Shown here: positions 1-9,978 of the stretch, piece by piece
How the letters are laid out: every line of letters starts with the position of its first letter
Position numbering within the stretch: the stretch's first letter is position 1
From: Bacteroidales bacterium
GTDB lineage: Bacteria > Bacteroidota > Bacteroidia > Bacteroidales > Marinilabiliaceae
DNA: 58,438 nucleotides
NCBI GenBank assembly: GCA_017417385.1
Contig: JAFPZF010000028.1
Location: 1-58,438 of the forward strand
Reading direction: 5' to 3'
Program-made: the position numbers and the translations under genes
The notes under the pieces: model-generated
Databases searched by the model: none
Told to the model about the DNA's origin: nothing
What the model saw: only the letters and a program-made list of their open reading frames with translations

Positions 1-897
1 ATCACTTACGTCTATGACGCGAGCGAGAAGGCACCGGTGCTGACCGTGAAGGACGCCAAGACCGACAGGGTACTGGAGCGTGGCACTGACTACACCGTCA
101 GTGGCACGGAGTCGGCAACAGACTTCGGCAGCTACACCATCACGGTAACTCCGATCAACAACTACGCAGGCGAGGCCCAGGCACTCGACTGGACAATTAC
201 GAAGTCTACGATAGTAGCGAGCCTCGACGAGATCACTTACGTCTATGACGCGAGCGAGAAGGCGCCGGTACTGACCGTGAAGGATGCTAAGACCGACAGG
301 GTACTGGAGCGTGGCACGGACTACACCGTGAGCGGCACGGAGTCGGCAACAGACTTCGGCAGCTACACCATCACGGTGACGCCGATCAACAACTACGCAG
401 GTGAGGCACAGGCGCTCGACTGGACGATCACGAAGTCTACGATAGTAGCGAGCCTCGACGAGATCACTTACGTCTATGACGCGAGCGAGAAGGCGCCGGT
501 ACTGACCGTGAAGGATGCTAAGACCGACAGGGTGCTGGAGCGTGACGTAGACTACACAGTCAGCGGCACGGAGGCAGCGACGGACTTCGGAAGCTACACC
601 ATCACGGTAACGCCGATCAACAACTACTCAGGCGAGGCCCAGTCACTCGACTGGACGATCACGAAGTCCACAATCGTTGCAAGCCTCGACGAGTACCGCT
701 ACGTCTATGACGCGAGCGAGAAGGCACCGGTGCTGACCGTGAAGGATGCTAAGACCGACAGGGTACTGGAGCGTGGTACGGACTACACCGTGAGCGGCAC
801 GGAGTCGGCAACAGACTTCGGCAGCTACACCATCACGGTAACTCCGATCAACAACTACGCAGGCGAGGCCCAGGCGCTCGACTGGACGATCACGACA
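1..897 (+). repeat. Four tandem 231-bp repeats inside the adhesin gene
   Basis: The ATCACTTACGTCTATGACGC junction recurs at 1, 232 and 463, with a variant at 694, a constant 231-bp (77-codon) period. Copies differ mainly by single synonymous changes, plus a few residues such as RGTDYTV versus RDVDYTV. The array may extend left of the window. Confidence 0.95.
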
Positions 898-3800
898 AAG
901 GCTATAACAGCACAGGTAGCAGATGTCGAGACGACCATAATCTACGATGCTGCGCCGCATGCTCAGAAGCCAGCTGTCACCTTCACAGGACTCGTCAGCG
1001 AGTTCGTCGAGGGCGTCGACTACACAGTCGAGTATGAGTACAGCCGTGGTGGAGTCGTAACAGACGACGTGACGAACATCGGCACAATCGGAGTCAAGAC
1101 GACAGTCACGATACTCAACGACAACTACAGGTATGCTGAGGATGCAACAGTTGCTATAGACAACAAGAGCTTCACAATAGTACCTGCAGAGTTCATAGTC
1201 GAGTTCGACAAGAGCGAGTTCTACTACAATGCATCGGAGCAGAGGCCAGTCGTGACCGTCAAGAGGTCTGGCAGCGAGGATGTCCTGACAGAGGGTGTCG
1301 ACTATACACTGACTCTGCCGAGCGCATCGACGACAGTCGGAACATACACAGTCATGGCTACGGCAGTCGACGGCAGCAACTACACCGGCAGCGTCTCGAA
1401 GACGTATGACATCAAGCCAGTCCACTTCATTGCGGATCTCGAATGGCATAACAAGGTCTACACGGGCAGCGAGCAGAAGCCTGAGGTCTATGTAACCTTC
1501 AAGGATGCAGACGTCAAGAACGAGGTTGACATCGTCGTACCTCACAACTCGACGATCGTCGGGCAGTACGAGGTCACGGTAACTGGCAAGGCAGGTGGCA
1601 ACTTCGCAGGTTGCGACACGACAATGTACTACAACATCACTCCAGCCAAGTTCACGGCACAGGTAACACCAGAGACCTACGTCTACAACATGGAGGAGCA
1701 GATAGCTAAGCTCGTCGTCAAGTTCGGCGATGTCGAGCTCGCAAGGGGTACCGACTACGTCGTCAGCGATGGCGACAGGGCTACGGATGTCGGCAACTAC
1801 GACTTCACAGTCACTGGTATCGGCAACTTCGAGGGCAGCGAGCAGTACATGAAGTGGTACATCACTCCGGCGAAGATAACCGACGCACAGCTCGACCGGA
1901 CAGTCTTCATCTACAACAGGGAGGAGCAGAGGCCAATTGTCAGTGTCTACTATGGCGACACGCAGCTCAAGAAGGATCGTGACTACAAGGTCATCTGGAA
2001 TGAGGGCGAGAGCGTCAACGTCGGCACCTACACAGTCTCTGTCCAGGGTATCAACAACTTCGAGAATGCGGAGATCGACAAGACGATGACCTACGAGATC
2101 ACGCCGCTCTGTCTCAACAAGGTCCTCATGGCCTTCGACTTTGACAGTGACGAGTACATCTACACGGGCAACGAGATCAAGCCGAATGTCGAGGTATACC
2201 ACGAGGATGTCCTCTTGACGAGCAACGACTACGACTACGTCTACGAGAACAACGTCGAGAGTGGCGAGGCAACCTTCCGAGTAACAGGTAAGGGCAACTA
2301 CTCTTGCGAGGTCGTCGAGACATTCACTATCGAGCCAGCAACGTTCACGGCATCGATATCGCCGAAGGAGTTCATCTACAACATGGAGAGCCAGAGGCCT
2401 GTCTACACCGTCAAGTTCGGCGAGAGAGAGCTCGTACGCGGCACCGACTACACAGTCGACGAGCCAATCAACTCCATCCGTGCGGACGAGTACACCGTAA
2501 CCCTCAAGGGTCAGGGCAACTTCGCAGGCTGCGAGTTCACGGACACCTACGAGATCGTCCCGGGCAAGTTCGAGGCATCTATAGACGAGAGCTCGTTCAT
2601 CTACGATGGCGGAGTCAAGAAGCCGCAGCTCACAGTCACCTATCTCGGCGTACCGCTCCATGCAGACGAGTACACCGTCACGGGAGTCACCGAGACGTCT
2701 GAGGCGGGCAGCTACACGATCGTCGTCACCGGAGCTGTCGATGGCAACTTCCTCGGCTGCAAGGTAGAGCTCGGGTGGACAATCAGCCAGGCAGAGTTCA
2801 CGGCGAGCGTGACGCCAGAGGCGTTCACCTACACGGGTGAGGTTCTCAAGCCAGTCTTGAGCGTCAAGCTCGGTGACACAGAGATGGTAAGAGACGTCGA
2901 CTACACAGTCAGCGGCTCGGAGGACGGCACCAATGCTGGCACCTACACCATCACCGTCATCGGACAGAAGAACTTCAAGGGTACGAAGGAACTGTCCTGG
3001 AGAATTGTCCCTGCTCAGTTCACGGCTTCTATCGACCCGACAAGCTTCATCTACAATGGCGAGGAGCAGAGGCCGACAGTCACAGTGACCTTCAATGGCG
3101 AGGAACTTACTGACGGCTTCATCATCTCCCAGCCTGACTACTCTGTCACTGTCGGTGGCTACGACATCTATGTCCGTGGCACGGAGACTGGCAACTTCGA
3201 CACGGAGCCTGTCGTCCTCCACTATAGCATCGAGCCATGCGCCCTTGAGGCGGTTATCGTCGAGGATGGCGACTATATCTACACGGGCGAGGCTTACACT
3301 CCGAAGGCAACTGTCTACGGCAATGGTGGCAATGTCTTGACTATCGACGACTACGACATCTCCTACGAGGCTAATGTCGAGGCAGGCACGGCGACCGTCG
3401 TAGCAAAGGGCAAGGGCAACTTCACTGGCACTGTCAGCACGACCTTCGACATCGCGCCGAACGTCTTCACTGTCAGTGTCACGCCGAAGGAGTTCGTCTA
3501 CAACGGCAAGAGCCAGAGGCCGACATACACCGTCAAGTTTGGCGAGACCGAGCTTGTCCAGGGTAAGGACTACAAGGTCGAAGACCCGGCATCTTCAGTC
3601 GACGTTGCCGAGTACGAGTTGAAGTTCATCGGTATGGGCAACTTCGAGAACTGCGAGGTCGTCGAGACGTACAACATCACGCCGGCTAAGTTCGAGGCAC
3701 GCCTCTCAACCAACACGTTTGTCTTCAACGCCGCAATCCAGACGCCACACGTCATCGTGACATTCGGCGACAAGACACTCGTCGAGGGTGAGGACTACGA

Positions 3801-5985
3801 GCTCGAGGGCGACCGCGGAGCAATGGTTGTCGGGACCTACACCGTCAAGGTCGTCGGCGAGAACAACTTCGAGGGATGCGAGCAGGCACTCGACTACTCG
3901 ATAACACCGGCAGTCTTCGAGGTCATGCTCGACAGGACGCTCTTCAAGTACAACCAGGAGGAGCAGAGGCCGCGCGTCATCGTCACCTTCAATGGAGTCG
4001 AGGTTGCAGACACAGTCGGCTACGAGCTGACGTTGCCTGAGGAGTCTATCGAGGTCGGCAAGTACAGCGTGACAGTCTCTGGCACCAACAACTTCGCTGG
4101 CTGCCATAGGACGCTCGGATATGAGATCGACGCACAGTACTTCACAGTCGAGACCGAGGCGAGCGAGGGTGGTAACATCACACCGACGAAGAACTACTCG
4201 TTCGGCAGTGACGCCGTCATCAACTTCGTACCGGATGCCGGCTATGCAGTTGACAGCGTAACCGTTGACAGTGTCAGAGTCAACCTCGATGCAGACGGCA
4301 CGTACACCATCAAGGCAATCAAGGCAGACCACAAGGTTGTCGTCGCCTACAAGCAGATGACCTTCATCGTCAACGCTACGGCTGGCAAGGGTGGTTCTAT
4401 CTCGCCTGCAGGGGAGACCGAGGTCGTATGGGGTCAGGACTTGACGCTCCGCATCGTAGCCGACAAGGGCTATAGGATCAAGAGCATCAACGACAACAAC
4501 GTCGAGAAGAACCTGGCGGCAGACAGCACTATCGTCCTCCAGCACATCGTCGAGGACAGGACAGTCACCGTCACCTTCGACCTCATGGAGTTCACGGTTA
4601 AGACGACCAAGATCAACGACGGTGGTACCATCTATGGTGGAGCCAAGTACAACTACGGTAGCACGGCTGAGATCATAGTCAATCCGGGTCAGGGCTATCA
4701 GGTCGACTACGTACTGCTCGACGGTGAGCGTGTAGAGCTCAGCGAGAGCAACACCTTCCTCATCGAGGATATCGATGCAGACCACGAGGTCAAGGCGGCC
4801 TTCAAGCATCTGCAGTTCACGATCTTCGCAGAGACGACAGGTGGCGTACATATCGACGGTGCGGGAGTCTACGACTGGGGTACCGACGTGACCCTGAAGG
4901 TAAGGGTTGACGAGGGATACGACCTCATCTCGTTCACGATCGACAATGTCACGGCGCAGTTGAACAAGAACAACGAGAGGAAGCTCTCCAAGCTCATGAA
5001 CGACCACACTGCGATGGCAGTCGCTACGAAGAAGAAGTTCGACGTACATGTCGATGCAGCATTCGGTGGCGAGGTAACAGGCGCAGGCACCTACGAATGG
5101 GGTGACGTCGTAACGGTAGCGGTAAGGCCGGATGAATTCCACGAGATCGAGTACTTCGAGGTCGATGGCAAGGAAATCTCTCTCGAGCCGGTAACGGGTG
5201 CTGACTATGTCATCGATGGCATCAAGGACAACCACGACATCGTCGTCAGGTTCCGTGACCTCAGAATCTACTGGACAGTCGATGCACGTGCAGTCAATGA
5301 CGGCGGTTACGTAGATGGAGGTGGCGTCTTCGAGGAGGGAACAGACGTATATGTCGCAGTCAAGCCTATCGAGGGCTTCACGATCGACTACGCTCTCGTC
5401 GATGACAGGGAGGTAGAGGTATCTAACGACACCATCTACTTCAATAACCTCTCTGCAAATCACGTTGTCGAGGTAGCCTTCAAGGTCAGGACCTACAACC
5501 TCGTCGCTGAGGTCACCGATGGCGGTAGAACTCTGGTCAACGGTGTTGAGTTCGAGACCGACACGACGCTCGAGTTCGGCTACAAGGATATCGTCAACTA
5601 CGAGGTCGCTGCTAAGCCGGGCTACGTAATGACGAAGATTATCGTCGATGGTAAGGTCGTACTCGACAAGTCTAACGGTCTCAACGAGAAGTCTACGACT
5701 GAAGAGGTCAACGGCTTCAACATGGACATCACCGTCAATGAAGACCAGCAGATCGTCAGCGCTAACTGCGACTTCGGCACCATCAGTGATGACCACAAGG
5801 TCGAGGCGGTATTCTCTTACATCGGCCTCCATATCGACGAGGGTAAGCTCTCTATTGTCGGTACGCGCGACGCGATGATGTGGGATGTCGCCGGACGACG
5901 TGTAAGGCTCGACGACAAGCGTAACGGTCCGTTCATCATCAGGGTCAACGGCGAGACCAAGAAGATGATCTTCAAGGTCCTCTAA
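1..5985 (+). CDS. Giant MBG-repeat surface adhesin, 5' truncated by window
   Basis: The frame is open from base 1, so the start lies upstream; at least 1994 residues are visible. Residues 1-299 are four almost identical 77-residue units. They are followed to about residue 1378 by many diverged MBG-type units (pattern YxGxxxxP..VTV...DYTV...GTYT..V.G.GNF.G). Residues about 1378-1935 hold InlB-B-like repeats (GGxI...YxxGxxVxVxxxxxxGYxxD). The last 50 residues (WDVAGRRV...GPFIIRVNGETKKMIFKVL) resemble a type A T9SS sorting tail. I infer a secreted, probably surface-anchored adhesin. It ends before a convergent terminator. Codon use is rich in GTC and ATC, unlike the ATA-rich operon at 12.4-17.3 kb. 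Ligand unknown. Confidence 0.85.
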   Translation: MTYVYDASEKAPVLTVKDAKTDRVLERGTDYTVSGTESATDFGSYTITVTPINNYAGEAQALDWTITKSTIVASLDEITYVYDASEKAPVLTVKDAKTDRVLERGTDYTVSGTESATDFGSYTITVTPINNYAGEAQALDWTITKSTIVASLDEITYVYDASEKAPVLTVKDAKTDRVLERDVDYTVSGTEAATDFGSYTITVTPINNYSGEAQSLDWTITKSTIVASLDEYRYVYDASEKAPVLTVKDAKTDRVLERGTDYTVSGTESATDFGSYTITVTPINNYAGEAQALDWTITTKAITAQVADVETTIIYDAAPHAQKPAVTFTGLVSEFVEGVDYTVEYEYSRGGVVTDDVTNIGTIGVKTTVTILNDNYRYAEDATVAIDNKSFTIVPAEFIVEFDKSEFYYNASEQRPVVTVKRSGSEDVLTEGVDYTLTLPSASTTVGTYTVMATAVDGSNYTGSVSKTYDIKPVHFIADLEWHNKVYTGSEQKPEVYVTFKDADVKNEVDIVVPHNSTIVGQYEVTVTGKAGGNFAGCDTTMYYNITPAKFTAQVTPETYVYNMEEQIAKLVVKFGDVELARGTDYVVSDGDRATDVGNYDFTVTGIGNFEGSEQYMKWYITPAKITDAQLDRTVFIYNREEQRPIVSVYYGDTQLKKDRDYKVIWNEGESVNVGTYTVSVQGINNFENAEIDKTMTYEITPLCLNKVLMAFDFDSDEYIYTGNEIKPNVEVYHEDVLLTSNDYDYVYENNVESGEATFRVTGKGNYSCEVVETFTIEPATFTASISPKEFIYNMESQRPVYTVKFGERELVRGTDYTVDEPINSIRADEYTVTLKGQGNFAGCEFTDTYEIVPGKFEASIDESSFIYDGGVKKPQLTVTYLGVPLHADEYTVTGVTETSEAGSYTIVVTGAVDGNFLGCKVELGWTISQAEFTASVTPEAFTYTGEVLKPVLSVKLGDTEMVRDVDYTVSGSEDGTNAGTYTITVIGQKNFKGTKELSWRIVPAQFTASIDPTSFIYNGEEQRPTVTVTFNGEELTDGFIISQPDYSVTVGGYDIYVRGTETGNFDTEPVVLHYSIEPCALEAVIVEDGDYIYTGEAYTPKATVYGNGGNVLTIDDYDISYEANVEAGTATVVAKGKGNFTGTVSTTFDIAPNVFTVSVTPKEFVYNGKSQRPTYTVKFGETELVQGKDYKVEDPASSVDVAEYELKFIGMGNFENCEVVETYNITPAKFEARLSTNTFVFNAAIQTPHVIVTFGDKTLVEGEDYELEGDRGAMVVGTYTVKVVGENNFEGCEQALDYSITPAVFEVMLDRTLFKYNQEEQRPRVIVTFNGVEVADTVGYELTLPEESIEVGKYSVTVSGTNNFAGCHRTLGYEIDAQYFTVETEASEGGNITPTKNYSFGSDAVINFVPDAGYAVDSVTVDSVRVNLDADGTYTIKAIKADHKVVVAYKQMTFIVNATAGKGGSISPAGETEVVWGQDLTLRIVADKGYRIKSINDNNVEKNLAADSTIVLQHIVEDRTVTVTFDLMEFTVKTTKINDGGTIYGGAKYNYGSTAEIIVNPGQGYQVDYVLLDGERVELSESNTFLIEDIDADHEVKAAFKHLQFTIFAETTGGVHIDGAGVYDWGTDVTLKVRVDEGYDLISFTIDNVTAQLNKNNERKLSKLMNDHTAMAVATKKKFDVHVDAAFGGEVTGAGTYEWGDVVTVAVRPDEFHEIEYFEVDGKEISLEPVTGADYVIDGIKDNHDIVVRFRDLRIYWTVDARAVNDGGYVDGGGVFEEGTDVYVAVKPIEGFTIDYALVDDREVEVSNDTIYFNNLSANHVVEVAFKVRTYNLVAEVTDGGRTLVNGVEFETDTTLEFGYKDIVNYEVAAKPGYVMTKIIVDGKVVLDKSNGLNEKSTTEEVNGFNMDITVNEDQQIVSANCDFGTISDDHKVEAVFSYIGLHIDEGKLSIVGTRDAMMWDVAGRRVRLDDKRNGPFIIRVNGETKKMIFKVL

Positions 5986-6009
5986 GCCGGGCGAGACCAT
6001 ACAAAGAAA

Positions 6010-6047
6010 GATTTAGGGCGACTACCGCGAGGTGGCCGCCCTAAATC
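6010..6047. terminator. Bidirectional terminator between convergent genes
   Basis: An 11-bp perfect stem (GATTTAGGGCG at 6010-6020, CGCCCTAAATC at 6037-6047) lies between the adhesin stop and the helicase stop. T-rich sequence follows on both strands, so it probably serves both genes. Confidence 0.75.
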
Positions 6048-6073
6048 GTTTCTAATCTCTTGATGACGATCGG

Positions 6074-9000
6074 CTATACAGCTTGCGATTCCTCGAGGAG
6101 GAAGCCAGGGATAGCAGACTGCATCTTCCACGTGACGTTCATCGGTCGCTCGTCCTCGTACTTCTCCATGTCTACGAAGCCGAGACAGTAATAGGCATTG
6201 GTGTTGCCGTAGACATCCTTCTTGGAGTCTCGGACGAAGAGGAGGAACTTCCATCCGTTGCTCGGCTGGTTTATGATTCTCTGTCCTTCTTTACTGCTCT
6301 GACTGACACTGTTCATCGACTGCCAATGGAAGAGGTGCTCGTTGATGACGTAGTCTTTGTATAGTGTCTTCGGGGAATACTGTTTGTCGGACTTGTTTGT
6401 CGTCACGAAGACGAGTGCGAGGTCCTTCCCCTCGATGTACTGGGTCCCCTGTATATTCCCTCTGACGATACGCCCCTCGCAGAGGAGGTGTATCTCGTCC
6501 GACGAGTAGCAGCCGTGGAGCTCTATGCTGGCTTCGTCTTTGACATCTATCCACGTTGTTGTATGCTCGAGGCTCTTAAGGCGGATGTTGACAAGAGCCT
6601 CGAGCTCCTCGACTATATGCGGCAACGACGAGAGACGACGGATGCCATCTTCCTCGCTCTCTAGTTTCGTCCCGTAGTTTTCGTTGTATTTCTCGACTTC
6701 GTAGTATAGTATGTCGTAGTAGAGTATTCGGAGGAATATTCTCTCTCGCGCGCTCTCTGCTTTGCAGTCGAATCTTTTCTCTATCTGTTTCTTGATGAAG
6801 TTGAGAAAGTCGCACGAGTTGGTGTGGTAGAGACGGACAAGGCCCTTCTCGAGATTCTTTATTTCTGGCGTCCGCTCGTAGTCGTTGACTGTTATCCCTG
6901 CGGTTACAAGGAGGTTGGTCCACGAGCCGGCTGTGGTGTTGTATATGGCTCGCCAGTCGATGTTTAGCTCCGCTACGAAGTCCTCGAGGGTGAGAGGTGT
7001 TTTGTGGTTGGTGCTGTAGTTCTTGATCTCCCGGACTAACCGTTGCTGGTTGTAGATCGCGGCATTGATATTGGCGAGGATCCGTTCCTGTGCCATCTTC
7101 TCGGACTTTATCGAGCACCCCGCTGGTAGAAATGGGATGCCGTCCTCGATGTCTTTCCTGATGCTGCTCCTGCTGCGTCCCGTGAGTGCGCAGAATCGGT
7201 CTTCGTAGCTGAACGACTTGTTGGCAGTGGCGACGAAGTCGAGGACTGTCAGTGAGGTCTTGCCGTCCGCAAGGCGCAGCCCGCGCCCCAGCTGCTGTAG
7301 GAAGACTGTCAGAGACTCTGTCGGGCGGAGGAAGAGAATCGTGTCAATCTCCGGGATGTCTACGCCCTCGTTGAGGATGTCGGCAACGCAGATATAGTTG
7401 ATTTCCCCTCTACTTAGTTTCCCTGCCGCTTCCTGGAGTGCCGCGTCGGTGTCTTTGCAGTTCCTCGAATGGACGGCGACCGACTTGTACCCGTTCTCGT
7501 TGAGCATCTCGTTGAGAGAGTCTGCGTGCTCGACCGAGCAGCAGAAGCAGACGGCTTTGCAGCTCTTGGGGTCGTTGACGTAGTTGTCGAGTGCACGCTG
7601 CATGATGCCGAAACGGGCCGCCTTGTTGTTCTCGTAGAGCTTCGTGAGCTCTTTCGCGTCATATCTTCCACTGCTGTACTTTATGTTGCCGAGGTTGATG
7701 CTCTCGTCGTCGGCAACGCAATAGTAGTCGAATGGGCAGAGTAGTCCCTGGTTTAAGGCCTCCGTGAGTCTTATTTCGGATGCTATGCGGTTGTTGAAGT
7801 CCGGTAGTAGGGACACGCCGTCCATGCGCTCTGGTGTGGCTGTCAGACCGACAAATATTTTTGGTTTGAACAAGTCGAAGAGGATGCGGTAGCTTCCGGC
7901 TGCACTATGGTGAGCCTCGTCGATGACAATATAGTCGTAGTAGTCCTTCCCGAGTCGACTGAATGTCTCTTTGTTGCTGTTTAGTGTCTGTATCGAGACG
8001 AAGAGGTGCCGCAACCCATCCTCCCCTGTCGGCTTGTTGTCGCCGACCCATAGCTGACCAAAATTGCCGTCGACGAGGACGGAACGAAATGTGTATCGTG
8101 CCTGCTTGAGTATCCTCTCCCGATGGACGACGAAGAGGAGGTTCTGCCGCCTCCCTTGCGCCTTGCAGAAGTCCTTGTAGTCGAAGGCCGAGATGGCAGT
8201 CTTGCCTGTCCCCGTCGCAGCGACGACGAGGTTGCGCCAGGAGTTCATGGCATTGCGTTCGAAGGCGAGCTTCTCGAGGATGCGGGCCTGATGAGGCTTG
8301 CGAATGAAGCGACAGACGTATTCTGACGCATTGATGTCGGACGACTGTTGGTTGCCATCTGGATACTTGATGCGGTTGATAGCATCCTCGAAACGTTTCA
8401 GATCCTCCTTGGTGTCGATGTTCTCGAACTCCTCGCTCGTCCAGTATTGTTCGAAGGTCGCCTTCGTCTTGTCGATTATGTGCGGGTTCTCGAGCTGAGT
8501 GACACGGATGTTCCATTCGAGGCCCGTCGTTATCGCCTGCTTGGAGAGGTTGCTGGAGCCGATATAGGCAGTATGCTGCCCGCTGTTGCGATAGAAGGCG
8601 TAGACCTTGGCGTGTAGCCTGTCGCTATCACCATTGAAGGAGGCCTTTATCTGCACGTCTCCCGACTTCTTGAGTTTGAAAAGCTCCTCGATAGCTTTCG
8701 GATCAGTTGCTCCCATGTAGACAGTAGTCAGTACGCGGAGCTTGCCACCCTTCTCGACGAACTTGCGGAGGGAGTCCTTGATGAGGCAGAGTCCACGGAA
8801 CTTGATGAACGAGACGAGGAGGTCGATGCGGTTGGCGGTGGCTATATCCAGGGCTATCTCGTTGACTATGCTCGTCTCTTTGCCGCCTCCTGTGAAGAGT
8901 GCACTTGCACGGTAGCCAGACAATGGCTGCTTCTCCGCTGTCTGCTCTATCTGCTCGTCTGTATAACCGGCCCTTGTGTATATGCCTTTTAGGAACTCTT

Positions 9001-9289
9001 TTGTGTCCGAAAGTATGAGAGGGTCGATTTCTCCCTCCCACCGCCCCTTGATGAACTCGAGGATGCTGTTGGCGCATTCGACTTGTTTCTCTATTGTCTC
9101 CTCTGTCTTGTTTGTGCTGCATTTCTCCAGGACGCCGCCGATGACTCCACCGAGATAGTCGGCAAGCCATGCGTGAGACGAGGCAGTGTCGACTCTGTCC
9201 TTGATTATCTTCTTGCCTTCGAGCTCCTTCAGCTTGCCCTCGATCTCTTTGTTGATGAGGGTCTCGTAGGCTCCGTCTTCGAGTTCCAT
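6074..9289 (-). CDS. PLD-domain / SF2 helicase / DUF3427 fusion protein
   Basis: 1071 residues. A phospholipase-D-like region lies at about 125-290 with one HKD-type motif (H226, K228 in LHAKVY, then GSSN). An SF2 helicase core follows: Walker A AATGTGKT 357-364, DEAH 457-460, LTATP 482-486, and a C-terminal helicase lobe with QLGRGLR. The C-terminal third matches DUF3427 (FHWQSMNS, LFVRDSKK, YYCLGFVD). By family this is an ATP-driven nucleic-acid translocase with a possible nuclease or binding module. It starts 14 bp downstream of an XRE regulator on the same strand and is probably co-transcribed. Such fusions are found near restriction and defence genes, so an antiphage role is plausible but unproven. 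No methylase is adjacent, so a classical restriction system is unlikely. Confidence 0.88.
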   Translation of the reverse strand: MELEDGAYETLINKEIEGKLKELEGKKIIKDRVDTASSHAWLADYLGGVIGGVLEKCSTNKTEETIEKQVECANSILEFIKGRWEGEIDPLILSDTKEFLKGIYTRAGYTDEQIEQTAEKQPLSGYRASALFTGGGKETSIVNEIALDIATANRIDLLVSFIKFRGLCLIKDSLRKFVEKGGKLRVLTTVYMGATDPKAIEELFKLKKSGDVQIKASFNGDSDRLHAKVYAFYRNSGQHTAYIGSSNLSKQAITTGLEWNIRVTQLENPHIIDKTKATFEQYWTSEEFENIDTKEDLKRFEDAINRIKYPDGNQQSSDINASEYVCRFIRKPHQARILEKLAFERNAMNSWRNLVVAATGTGKTAISAFDYKDFCKAQGRRQNLLFVVHRERILKQARYTFRSVLVDGNFGQLWVGDNKPTGEDGLRHLFVSIQTLNSNKETFSRLGKDYYDYIVIDEAHHSAAGSYRILFDLFKPKIFVGLTATPERMDGVSLLPDFNNRIASEIRLTEALNQGLLCPFDYYCVADDESINLGNIKYSSGRYDAKELTKLYENNKAARFGIMQRALDNYVNDPKSCKAVCFCCSVEHADSLNEMLNENGYKSVAVHSRNCKDTDAALQEAAGKLSRGEINYICVADILNEGVDIPEIDTILFLRPTESLTVFLQQLGRGLRLADGKTSLTVLDFVATANKSFSYEDRFCALTGRSRSSIRKDIEDGIPFLPAGCSIKSEKMAQERILANINAAIYNQQRLVREIKNYSTNHKTPLTLEDFVAELNIDWRAIYNTTAGSWTNLLVTAGITVNDYERTPEIKNLEKGLVRLYHTNSCDFLNFIKKQIEKRFDCKAESARERIFLRILYYDILYYEVEKYNENYGTKLESEEDGIRRLSSLPHIVEELEALVNIRLKSLEHTTTWIDVKDEASIELHGCYSSDEIHLLCEGRIVRGNIQGTQYIEGKDLALVFVTTNKSDKQYSPKTLYKDYVINEHLFHWQSMNSVSQSSKEGQRIINQPSNGWKFLLFVRDSKKDVYGNTNAYYCLGFVDMEKYEDERPMNVTWKMQSAIPGFLLEESQAV

Positions 9290-9303
9290 GGGTTTGGGGG
9301 GCT

Positions 9304-9798
9304 TTAGTTGTCGATGTCGTAGACTATGATTGGCGACTTCTCGCCCGCGTAGGGCAGGGCGCCGATAGTGTTGTAGTCGATGAACTCCATAGCTTCTTCG
9401 GGGTCCATGCCGTCGGACTCGACGAGGTGGCGGATCATCTTGTCGTAGGAGTAGACGACGCGACCATCTTCGGAGACGCCGATGACAGCCGAGACGTAGT
9501 CGGGCGACTCGAGGACAACAGCGTCATCGAGGTCACGGTCGCAGAGAGCCTGTTTCAGAGAGTCGACAGAGAGGGGGCGGTCGATAGTCTCGGCCTCGTG
9601 GAGGAAGTCGGAGAGTGGGAGGGCGAAGCAGTTAGCCAAGCGCTCGAGGACGTCGAGGGAGAGGTTACGTTTCCCGTTCTCGATGTCGCTCATATAACGG
9701 CGGTCGATGCCGGCGTCGATAGCGAACTGCTCTTGGGAGATTTTCCTAGATTTGCGCAGTTTGACGACAGTCAGTCCGATACGTTCTTGAAGAGTCAT
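9304..9798 (-). CDS. XRE-family HTH regulator with conserved C-terminal domain
   Basis: 164 residues from the ATG at 9798; an upstream in-frame GTG would add three residues. Residues about 4-60 form an XRE helix-turn-helix (ERIGLTVVKLRKSRKISQEQ..., DRRYMSDIENGKRN). The rest is a compact domain (IGVSEDGRVVYSYDKMI, EEAMEFIDYNTIGALPY, PIIVYDID) that I have seen attached to small regulators but for which I know no function. It is the first gene of the operon with the PLD-helicase gene, 14 bp away, and probably controls that operon. No methylase or TA partner is adjacent. Confidence 0.85.
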   Translation of the reverse strand: MTLQERIGLTVVKLRKSRKISQEQFAIDAGIDRRYMSDIENGKRNLSLDVLERLANCFALPLSDFLHEAETIDRPLSVDSLKQALCDRDLDDAVVLESPDYVSAVIGVSEDGRVVYSYDKMIRHLVESDGMDPEEAMEFIDYNTIGALPYAGEKSPIIVYDIDN

Positions 9799-9926
9799 AG
9801 ATTCCACATTTTATAGATGCAAAAGAAAGGTGTTGTGGAAAGATATTCAACGGCCGATAGGCCGTGAAGGATGTGCTGTTCGGCAAAAGAGAAACTAAGG
9901 CGGTGCTGAGGAATAGACAAAAAAAG

Positions 9927-9953
9927 GCCCTGTAATCAGGACGATTACAGGGC
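9927..9953 (-). terminator. Terminator of a degraded minus-strand gene
   Basis: A perfect 11-bp stem (GCCCTGTAATC / GATTACAGGGC) with a 5-base loop is preceded on the plus strand by seven or more A residues, giving a minus-strand T tract. It sits 25 bp past the stop of the gene remnant at 9979-10135. Confidence 0.75.
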
Positions 9954-9978
9954 TGGATAGTTAGCTAGATGATATCTT

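Noticed and set aside
643-3222. Minus-strand open frame of 859 codons opposite the adhesin
   Set aside because: It mirrors a GTC/GAC-rich repeat gene; the translation is a low-complexity mix of V, D, L, R and C with no domain. The plus frame has clear MBG motifs.
3706-6000. Minus-strand open frame of 764 codons opposite the adhesin 3' half
   Set aside because: Same antisense artefact of biased codons; it also covers the terminator region.
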